A stretch of 64,000 nt of DNA from Lacticaseibacillus daqingensis (GTDB lineage Bacteria > Bacillota > Bacilli > Lactobacillales > Lactobacillaceae). A program made the translations under genes and the position numbers. Shown here piece after piece: positions 57,704 to 64,000 of the stretch. The notes under the pieces are model-generated. The model was not told where the DNA came from. It made no database searches and worked only from the letters and a program-made list of their open reading frames with translations. The stretch spans positions 1 to 64,000 of the forward strand of contig NZ_RHOH01000005.1 of NCBI RefSeq assembly GCF_003946115.1. The letters are read 5' to 3'. The number at the start of each line of letters is the position of its first letter. Position 1 is the stretch's first letter.

Positions 57704-58744
57704 TTGACAAAAAAAGTGGCCGTATTAGGGGCCGGTTCCTGGGGTACCGTGCTCGCCAACCTGTTAGTGGAAAATGGCCATGAGGTGGCCCTGTGGACGC
57801 ATGACGCCACGCAGGTGCCAGAAATCAATGACCACCACACCAACCAGCACTACCTGCCAGACTTTCAGTTGCACGAGACGCTGCAGGCCACCGCAGACCT
57901 GCCGGCGGCGATCGCCGGTGCGGATGTGATCCTGTTCGTCGTGCCGACCAATGCGATCCGCAGTGTCGCCACGCAGGTCCAGCCGCTGCTGGCCCAAAGC
58001 GGGGCGCGCCCAATCATCGCGCACGCCGCTAAGGGGCTGGAGGTCGGCAGCAAGCTGCGCGTATCGCAGGTGCTTGAGGCGACGCTGGCAGACAGCGTGC
58101 ATTCCGGGATCGTGGTCATCTCCGGCCCGAGTCATGCGGAAGATGTGGCCACCAAGGATATCACCACGCTGACGGCAGCCTCTAAGTCGCTGACGGCGGC
58201 CAAGGCGATCCAGACGATTTTCATGAACCCGTACTTCCGGCTGTACACGAACACGGACGTCACCGGCGTCGAGCTGGGCGCGGCACTCAAAAATGTGATC
58301 GCGATCGGCGCGGGGGCGCTCCACGGGCTCGGTTACGGCGACAACACCAAGGCGGCCCTGATGACGCGGGGCCTGGCCGAGATCACGCGCTTGGGCGTCA
58401 GCTTGGGCGCCCAGCCGCTGACCTTCATCGGCTTGTCTGGGGTCGGCGACCTGATCGTGACCTGTACTAGTGTCCACAGCCGCAACTGGCGGGCCGGAAA
58501 CGCGCTGGGGCAAGGTGAAAAGCTGGCGGATGTCCTCGAAAACATGGGGATGGTGGTCGAAGGCGTGTCCACGGCCAAGGTCGCCCACGAGCTGGCGCAG
58601 GAACTGCATGTTGAGATGCCGATTTCCGAGGCCATCTACAAGGTGCTGTACGAAGGGGCCCCGATCCGCACGGTCATCACAGATCTGATGGCTCGGGACG
58701 GGAAGCCGGAGTTTGATTTTGAGACGACTTTACAGCGCGATTGA
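57704..58744 (+). CDS. gpsA: Glycerol-3-phosphate dehydrogenase [NAD(P)+]
   Basis: GpsA reduces dihydroxyacetone phosphate to sn-glycerol 3-phosphate for phospholipid and teichoic acid synthesis. 346 residues: Rossmann motif [17 protein letters not shown] (about 5-21), VGATNLI-type central segment [17 protein letters not shown] (about 188-204) with the catalytic Lys, and the conserved [14 protein letters not shown]. The start is TTG at 57704 with AGGAG 7 bases upstream; an ATG in the right place does not exist. Part of the hprK-lgt-gpsA operon. Confidence 0.97.
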   Translation: MTKKVAVLGAGSWGTVLANLLVENGHEVALWTHDATQVPEINDHHTNQHYLPDFQLHETLQATADLPAAIAGADVILFVVPTNAIRSVATQVQPLLAQSGARPIIAHAAKGLEVGSKLRVSQVLEATLADSVHSGIVVISGPSHAEDVATKDITTLTAASKSLTAAKAIQTIFMNPYFRLYTNTDVTGVELGAALKNVIAIGAGALHGLGYGDNTKAALMTRGLAEITRLGVSLGAQPLTFIGLSGVGDLIVTCTSVHSRNWRAGNALGQGEKLADVLENMGMVVEGVSTAKVAHELAQELHVEMPISEAIYKVLYEGAPIRTVITDLMARDGKPEFDFETTLQRD

Positions 58745-58796
58745 TTGCGTGTATACTTACTTATCGTAAGCAGACCAACCAAAGGAGTTTTTGCCC

Positions 58797-59759
58797 ATGT
58801 CTAAGCAATATGATGTGATCGTGATCGGTGCCGGACCGGGTGGGATGACGGCGGGGCTGTACGCCTCGCGCGCGAACCTGTCCGTGCTGATGCTCGACCG
58901 CGGGATCTACGGCGGTCAGATGAACAACACCGCCGCCATCGAAAACTATCCGGGATTCTCGTCCATCTTGGGCCCAGAACTCGGCCAGAAGATGTACGAC
59001 GGGGCGACGCAATTTGGCGCAGAGTATGCGTACGGCAATGTGGTCGACGTGCGGCTTGAGGGCCAATCAAAGATCGTGGTGACGGACGAAGGCGAGTACA
59101 CGGCCAAGGCGGTGATCATTGCCACCGGCGCCGAGCACCGCAAGCTCGGGATCCCCGGTGAGGAAGAATACGGTGGCCGGGGGGTCTCCTACTGTGCGGT
59201 CTGCGACGGCGCGTTCTTCAAGAACCGCGACGTTGCGGTCATCGGTGGGGGCGACTCCGCCGTTGAGGAAGGGCTGTACCTGACGGGGCTTGCCGCTAAA
59301 GTGACGGTGCTACACCGCCGCGACCAGCTTCGCGCCCAGAAGATCATCCAGCAGCGCGCGTTTGCCAACGACAAGATGGACTTTGTCTGGAACGCTGGCG
59401 TTGAGGCCATCGAAGGCGATGGCTCGAAGGTGACAGGCGTTCGCTACAAGGACAAGGTCACCGGTGAGACGCAAGTGCTGCCGGTATCCGGTGTCTTCAT
59501 CTACGTGGGCATTACGCCGCTGACCAAGGGCTTTGAGCACCTTGGCGTGTTGGATGAGGCGGGCTGGATCCCAACCGATGAGAACATGGCCACCCGCGTC
59601 CCAGGCATTTTTGCCATCGGAGACGTGCGCGCCAAGCACCTGCGCCAGATCACCACTGCGGTGGGTGAAGGCGGCCAGGCGGGCCAAAGCGTGTTCGACT
59701 ACATTCAGAGTCTGCAAGACGAGACGCTGAAGACCGGTGCGGTGCCTTCCGCCAACTAA
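58797..59759 (+). CDS. trxB: Thioredoxin reductase
   Basis: TrxB passes electrons from NADPH through FAD to thioredoxin. The 320-residue flavoprotein has the FAD motif GAGPGGMTAGLYASRA (about 11-26), the redox CAVC in YCAVCDGAFF (about 136-139) and the NADPH motif GGGDSAVEEGLYL (about 152-164), and the C-terminal GDVRAKHLRQITTAVGEG. AAGGAG lies 9 bases before the ATG; a TTG two codons earlier is less likely. A TATACT box at 58752-58757 may add a promoter inside the end of gpsA. Confidence 0.97.
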   Translation: MSKQYDVIVIGAGPGGMTAGLYASRANLSVLMLDRGIYGGQMNNTAAIENYPGFSSILGPELGQKMYDGATQFGAEYAYGNVVDVRLEGQSKIVVTDEGEYTAKAVIIATGAEHRKLGIPGEEEYGGRGVSYCAVCDGAFFKNRDVAVIGGGDSAVEEGLYLTGLAAKVTVLHRRDQLRAQKIIQQRAFANDKMDFVWNAGVEAIEGDGSKVTGVRYKDKVTGETQVLPVSGVFIYVGITPLTKGFEHLGVLDEAGWIPTDENMATRVPGIFAIGDVRAKHLRQITTAVGEGGQAGQSVFDYIQSLQDETLKTGAVPSAN

Positions 59760-59772
59760 TTCATGATCGTGC

Positions 59773-59809
59773 AGGAACTCCGGCCCAAACGGCTGGGGTT
59801 CCTTTTTTT
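59773..59809 (+). terminator. Terminator after trxB
   Basis: AGGAACTCCGGCC pairs with CTGGGGTTCCT (G-T tolerated) around CAAACGG, followed by seven T. Confidence 0.88.
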
Positions 59810-59810
59810 G

Positions 59811-60055
59811 AACCCCAGAGCGGAGTGGCGCGGTTATAAGGGTTGGGCTAAGACGGCCTGACGCTTGCGCCCGGTCTTAGGCGCGAGGGGCAGGATGGCT
59901 TAGACCGCACCCTTATGCGCCACGCAGCTCGACGAAGGTCGGAAAGAAGTAAGCGAGGCAGAAAGTGCGTCGCCAGAATTGCTCGGTAAAAAAGGGCCCA
60001 CAGACGGCTTGGCCCCGCACTTAGGCGCGAGTAGTAGCGCATCTTAGGTTGCCCC
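59811..60055. repeat. Third dispersed-repeat cluster
   Basis: Non-coding stretch sharing modules with the 10.9-12.9 kb and 36.7 kb clusters: GCAGCTCGACGAAGGTCGG, AAAGAAGTAAGC, AGGCAGAAAGTGCGTCGCCAG and a GGCTTGGCCCCGCACTTAGG block. It is the most diverged member. The rest of the gap to 60144 holds one hairpin TGGTGCC/GGCACCA near 60076-60102; no gene seen. Confidence 0.7.
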
Positions 60056-60144
60056 CTCATGCGACAACCAGCGGGATGGTGCCAAGAGTAGGCACCACTT
60101 CCTTACGTAAACCTTGAGATTGTGTGTCCCTTCACCGGAAAGCA

Positions 60145-60172
60145 TTGACCCACCGGCGCTGGATGCGATAAT
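60145..60172 (+). promoter_or_regulatory. Promoter of the phosphoglucomutase gene
   Basis: TTGACC, 16-bp spacer, extended -10 TG-C-GATAAT (60164-60172). A second weaker box TACAAT lies at 60231-60236. The leader of about 100 nt contains an isolated AGGAGG near 60182. Confidence 0.6.
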
Positions 60173-60277
60173 TAGAGGCGTAGGAGGCCCGGGACAAGTG
60201 TTTCGTTCACCGCTGGTCGGGCAATCGTTGTACAATGTGAGCGGAAGTCATCACATCAACTGAACAGGAGTGAGCTT

Positions 60278-62005
60278 ATGGGATACAAAGAGAATTATGC
60301 GGGATGGGCAAAGGCACCACAGCTTGAGGCACACATGGCGCAGGAAGTTGCGGCCATGGCGGATGATCCGGAGACCCAAGAAGCCGCATTTTCCGCGCCG
60401 ATGGCCTTTGGGACCGCGGGGATGCGCGGTGTGATCGGGGCCGGCATCGGGCGGATGAACATTTATACCGTGCGCCAGGCGACCGAAGGGCTTGCCCGGT
60501 TCATGGACACACTGGACGCCACGCAGAAGCAGGCGGGGGTCGCCATCAGCTTCGATTCCCGGTATATGAGCGCAGAATTTGCGCAGGAAGCCGCAGGCGT
60601 GTTGGGTGCGCACGGGATTCCGAGTTTCCTGTTCGACAGTTTGCGGCCGACGCCGGAGCTGTCCTTTGCCGTGCGGCACTTGCAGACCTACGCCGGGATC
60701 ATGATCACGGCGAGCCACAACCCGAAGCAGTACAACGGCTATAAGATCTATGGCCCAGACGGCGGCCAGATGCCACCGGAAGAATCCGACCGCATCACCG
60801 ACTATGTTCGCTCAGCCACCGACCTGTTCAGCATTGCGTCGCTTGATGTGCACGAACTGCGGGCGCAAAAACTGCTGACGCTGATCGGTGAGGACGTGGA
60901 TGAGGCGTACTATGCCGCTGTTGCCACCGTCACCATTAACCACGATCTGATCGCAACGACCGGCAAGGACATGTCGCTGATCTACACGCCGCTTCACGGT
61001 ACCGGCCGTATCCCGGCCCAGATGGTGCTGCGCAACGCTGGGTTTGCTAACTTCCAGCTGGTGGCCAAGCAGGCCGTGGCAGATCCCGAGTTTGCCACCG
61101 TGCCGTTCCCGAATCCGGAATTTGCGCAGGCGTTTGATATGGCGATCGAACTGGGTAAGGCGAGTCAAGCTGACGTGCTGATCGCCACGGACCCTGATGC
61201 CGACCGACTGGGCACCGCGGTGTGGACCGGTGAGGGCTATCAGCTGCTGACGGGGAACCAGATCGCCAGCCTCCTGCTGCACTACATCCTGGAAGCGCGC
61301 AAGCAGGCGGGCACGCTGCCGGCCAATGGCGCGGTGGTGAAGTCGATCGTGTCCACCGAGCTGGCCACGGCGATCGCTGAGGACTACGGCATGGCGATGA
61401 TCGATGTCGAAACCGGCTTCAAGTTCATTGGGGATCAGATCAAGCAGTACGAAGAAACCGGCGCCCACGAGTTCCTGTTCGGGTTCGAGGAAAGCTACGG
61501 CTACCTGATCAAGCCGTTCGTGCGGGACAAGGACGCGATTCAGTCCACCGTTTTGCTGGCGGAAGTGGCGGCGTACTACAAGAGTCAGAACATGACGCTG
61601 TGGGACGGCATCCAGGCCCTTTACGCGCGGTACGGCCACTTTGCCGAAAAGACCGTGGGCGTGGACTTCGAAGGCATCGAGGGGCCGGCGCAGATGGCGG
61701 CCTTGATGACGAAGTTCCGCGAGCATCAGCCGGCTGATTTTGCCGGCGTCGCGATCGCGCGCGTCGAGGACTACAAGACGCAGACGACCACGACCGCTGA
61801 TGGCACCCAGACGCCGATCGACATGCCGGTTTCCGATGTGCTCAAGTACATCCTGGCCGATGGCACCTGGATCGCGATCCGCCCGTCCGGCACGGAGCCG
61901 AAGGTCAAGTTCTATGTGGGGACTAGCGCGGCGACCGAGGCGGCCGCTGATCAGAAGCTGGCCGACTTTGAGGCGGCACTGCACGCCTTTCGGACGGAAG
62001 CGTAA
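60278..62005 (+). CDS. pgm: Phosphoglucomutase/phosphomannomutase family protein
   Basis: A 575-residue alpha-D-phosphohexomutase of the Bacillus PgcA type that interconverts glucose 6- and 1-phosphate, feeding UDP-glucose for wall and polysaccharide synthesis. The phosphoserine loop is ITASHNPKQYNGYK (about 146-159), the metal loop ATDPDADRLG (about 305-314), the sugar loop FGFEESYGYL (about 408-417) and the phosphate loop IRPSGTEPKVKFY near 535. AGGAGTGAG lies 6 bases before the ATG. Order after trxB is usual in lactobacilli. Confidence 0.95.
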   Translation: MGYKENYAGWAKAPQLEAHMAQEVAAMADDPETQEAAFSAPMAFGTAGMRGVIGAGIGRMNIYTVRQATEGLARFMDTLDATQKQAGVAISFDSRYMSAEFAQEAAGVLGAHGIPSFLFDSLRPTPELSFAVRHLQTYAGIMITASHNPKQYNGYKIYGPDGGQMPPEESDRITDYVRSATDLFSIASLDVHELRAQKLLTLIGEDVDEAYYAAVATVTINHDLIATTGKDMSLIYTPLHGTGRIPAQMVLRNAGFANFQLVAKQAVADPEFATVPFPNPEFAQAFDMAIELGKASQADVLIATDPDADRLGTAVWTGEGYQLLTGNQIASLLLHYILEARKQAGTLPANGAVVKSIVSTELATAIAEDYGMAMIDVETGFKFIGDQIKQYEETGAHEFLFGFEESYGYLIKPFVRDKDAIQSTVLLAEVAAYYKSQNMTLWDGIQALYARYGHFAEKTVGVDFEGIEGPAQMAALMTKFREHQPADFAGVAIARVEDYKTQTTTTADGTQTPIDMPVSDVLKYILADGTWIAIRPSGTEPKVKFYVGTSAATEAAADQKLADFEAALHAFRTEA

Positions 62006-62012
62006 TTGAATG

Positions 62013-62052
62013 CACACAAAAACCGATCGCCAGTGCGGTCGGTTTTTGTGTG
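62013..62052. terminator. Bidirectional terminator
   Basis: CACACAAAAACCGATCGC pairs with GCGGTCGGTTTTTGTGTG; A and T runs lie within the two strands of the stem. Convergent genes on both sides. Confidence 0.88.
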
Positions 62053-62054
62053 GA

Positions 62055-62552
62055 TCAGTTGAAGTGGCGGCCCAAAATATCTAGGTCGCGGCGCTGCTCA
62101 TCCATCAAGGCGACAGCCGGCAGGTGGCCCCACTGGGCAAAGCCGTTGCGCGCAAACAGGTGCTGGCTGGGCTGGTTGTGGTGAAAGACAAAGGCAACGA
62201 GGGTATCGAGGCCCAGCCGCGGCAGCTGCGCGATGACGTGGTCCAAGGCGGCTTGGCCGAGGTGTTGGTGCTGAAAGGTGGCACTGAGGTAGAGGCTGAT
62301 CTCGGCGGTGTGGGCGTAGGCCGGCCGCCCGTAGAAGTCTTCCACACTGACCCAGCCGGCGGTGACGCCGGCCACTTGGATCAGCCAGATGGGCCGCCGC
62401 ACCGGGTCAAACTGGGCGAACCAGGCTTGCTTGCTGGCCACGGTGACCGGGGTCAGGTCAGCGGTGGCCAGCCGCCCGGGAATGGCTTCGTTGTAGATGG
62501 CGACAATGGTGGGCAGAGCGGCTTCAGTCGCCGGAGTGAAGGTGATGGACAT
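62055..62552 (-). CDS. GNAT acetyltransferase, phosphinothricin-acetyltransferase type
   Basis: A 165-residue GNAT enzyme: IVAIYNEAIPGRLATADLTP at the N-terminus and WVSVEDFYGRPAYAHTAEIS then LYLSATFQHQHLGQAALDHV with the acetyl-CoA loop, characteristic of the PAT/MddA group acetylating phosphinothricin, methionine sulfoximine or related compounds. Natural substrate not known. ATG 62552 has GAGG upstream; codons before it are less GC-periodic. Confidence 0.87.
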   Translation of the reverse strand: MSITFTPATEAALPTIVAIYNEAIPGRLATADLTPVTVASKQAWFAQFDPVRRPIWLIQVAGVTAGWVSVEDFYGRPAYAHTAEISLYLSATFQHQHLGQAALDHVIAQLPRLGLDTLVAFVFHHNQPSQHLFARNGFAQWGHLPAVALMDEQRRDLDILGRHFN

Positions 62553-62707
62553 GGGAGGCCTCGATTCGCGATTTTTCTCTAGCCTAGCGCGCGGCTGGCG
62601 CAAACGCAAGCGTTCTTGGGAGGTTTGCTGACACGTCGCGGCACACTTGCATCACCGGCCTCAGGGTGGTATCGTTATGAGAATTTAGCCAAGGGGGATC
62701 AGACATC

Positions 62708-63352
62708 ATGGGCATGCACCAATTCATTCAGGGACTGAGCAACTTAGAGACACTGCGGCGCGCACCGGGCTTTTTCAAATACTCGGAGCACAGCGTGGCG
62801 GCGCATAGCTTCAAGGTCGCCGAGATCGCGCAGCTGCTGGGGGACATCGAAGAGAACGCTGGCAACGCCATCAACTGGCAACACTTGTACGAGAAGGCAC
62901 TGAACCATGATTACACGGAGCGCTTCATCGGCGACATCAAGACGCCGGTGAAGTACGCGACCCCAGCGCTTCGCACGATGCTGGCCGACGTTGAGGAGTC
63001 GATGACCGAGAACTTCATCCAAAACGAAATTCCCACGGAGTTCCAGGAGGCGTACCGGCGCCGGTTGTCGGAAGGCAAGGATGACAGCCTGGAAGGCGTC
63101 ATCTTGAGTATCGCCGATAAGGTCGATCTGCTGTATGAATCCTTCGGCGAAATCGAGAAGGGCAATCCGGAGCGCGTCTTCGTCAACATCTACACGGAAA
63201 GCCTGGCGGTCATCATGTCCTTTGAGGACCGACCGTGCGTGCAGTACTTCCTCAAGGAGATCCTGCCGGATATGCTCAATGAGGAGTTTGCGGACCGCGA
63301 TATGCTGACGAAGCTGACGCGGGCCATCATGACCAACCAATCTAGCCGGTAG
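62708..63352 (+). CDS. HD-domain 5'-nucleotidase, YfbR family
   Basis: A 214-residue HD hydrolase similar to YfbR deoxyribonucleoside 5'-monophosphatases. Motifs: RAPGFFKYSEHSVAAHSFKV (about 17-36) with the first metal His, NHDYTERF (the HD pair, about 67) and ILSIADKVDLLYESFGE with the last metal Asp (about 136). It probably dephosphorylates dNMPs in nucleotide balance. AAGGGGG lies 11 bases before the ATG. It precedes uvrB as in other lactobacilli. Confidence 0.87.
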   Translation: MGMHQFIQGLSNLETLRRAPGFFKYSEHSVAAHSFKVAEIAQLLGDIEENAGNAINWQHLYEKALNHDYTERFIGDIKTPVKYATPALRTMLADVEESMTENFIQNEIPTEFQEAYRRRLSEGKDDSLEGVILSIADKVDLLYESFGEIEKGNPERVFVNIYTESLAVIMSFEDRPCVQYFLKEILPDMLNEEFADRDMLTKLTRAIMTNQSSR

Positions 63353-63366
63353 CGAAAGTATGTTCG
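63353..63366. promoter_or_regulatory. SOS box (LexA/DinR site) before uvrB
   Basis: CGAAAGTATGTTCG matches the Gram-positive SOS consensus CGAACRNRYGTTYG at 13 of 14 positions and lies just upstream of the extended -10 TG-G-TATAAT (63370-63378), covering the -35 region. Confidence 0.82.
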
Positions 63367-63369
63367 GGA

Positions 63370-63378
63370 TGGTATAAT
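63370..63378 (+). promoter_or_regulatory. -10 of the uvrB promoter
   Basis: Extended TG-G-TATAAT with the SOS box in place of a clear -35. The transcript starts near 63385. Confidence 0.75.
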
Positions 63379-63409
63379 TATATTTAGCCAAATTAGACAA
63401 AAGTTGGAA

Positions 63410-63431
63410 TCGTTGGTTCCGGCTTTTTTGT
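63410..63431 (+). terminator. Hairpin with T run in the uvrB leader
   Basis: GGAATC-GTT-GGTTCC followed by GGCTTTTTTG. It lies between the uvrB promoter and its ribosome binding site (GGAGGG, 63454-63459), so it may attenuate uvrB or end yfbR transcripts. Confidence 0.6.
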
Positions 63432-63466
63432 TCAGCTAAGCGACGGCAGAATCGGAGGGCGATAAG

Positions 63467-64000
<534 letters not shown>

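Overview
The window comes from a GC-rich member of the Lactobacillaceae (Bacillota), probably near Lacticaseibacillus. This rests on strong GGAGG ribosome binding sites, several TTG and GTG starts (leader-type promoters with extended -10 boxes), an SMK-box riboswitch before metK, a leuS T-box, HPr kinase, the hprK-lgt-gpsA-trxB-pgm and yfbR-uvrB gene orders, and CTG as the favoured Leu codon. The species cannot be named from sequence alone. Most of the window is chromosomal core; no prophage, CRISPR array or transposase was seen.

Layout. 1-0.5 kb: end of an rRNA operon (5S 3' part) with tRNA-Asn, Ser, Glu, Val, Asp. 0.6-10.5 kb: membrane protein, metK, a DHA2 drug exporter, a PAP2 phosphatase, leuS, a MurJ/YtgP-type flippase and a 16S pseudouridine synthase. 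10.6-13 kb: a repeat-rich island in which two identical tRNA-Leu(CAG) genes face away from each other on near-identical 0.47-kb inverted arms around the NAD(P)HX dehydratase gene. 13-26.5 kb: heterodimeric ABC exporter behind a leader terminator, PepSY lipoprotein, 6-phospho-beta-glucosidase, secreted metallophosphoesterase, YkpA-type ABC-F protein, a small RNA and sbcDC. 26.9-33 kb: a cluster of XRE regulators, three of them fused to membrane segments, with an FtsX-type ABC transporter and small membrane proteins. 33-37.8 kb: MazG-like pyrophosphatase, a MutY lacking its iron-sulfur ligands, oxidoreductase, DUF308 protein, second repeat cluster and thiD/pdxK. 38-41.3 kb: an unrecognised two-gene operon and an MFS transporter. 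41.3-52 kb: an envelope-stress neighbourhood with NfeD/flotillin, LiaX/YvlD-like genes and two copies of a small RNA; also nrdD and two tRNA-Ala. 52-55.8 kb: RpiR-regulated sugar PTS/kinase operon with visibly lower GC. 55.9-64 kb: hprK, lgt, gpsA, trxB, a third repeat cluster, pgm, GNAT, yfbR and the start of uvrB behind an SOS box.

Most interesting: a two-copy small-RNA family (41368-41504 on + and 48445-48591 on -). Both copies have a 5' stem-loop, an invariant hairpin whose loop presents UCCUCC (complement of Shine-Dalgarno sequences), a third hairpin and a terminator. The stem sequences differ between copies but pairing is kept, and each is preceded by two TCACA-type hexamers spaced by 5 bp, as bound by OmpR-family response regulators. 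The design resembles streptococcal csRNAs and listerial LhrC without obvious sequence identity.

Regulatory sites read directly: SMK box (metK), T-box with probable CTG specifier (leuS), NrdR boxes (nrdD), SOS box (uvrB), tandem 16-bp operator (small XRE gene), palindromes before nfeD-floT, the unknown operon and the RpiR gene.
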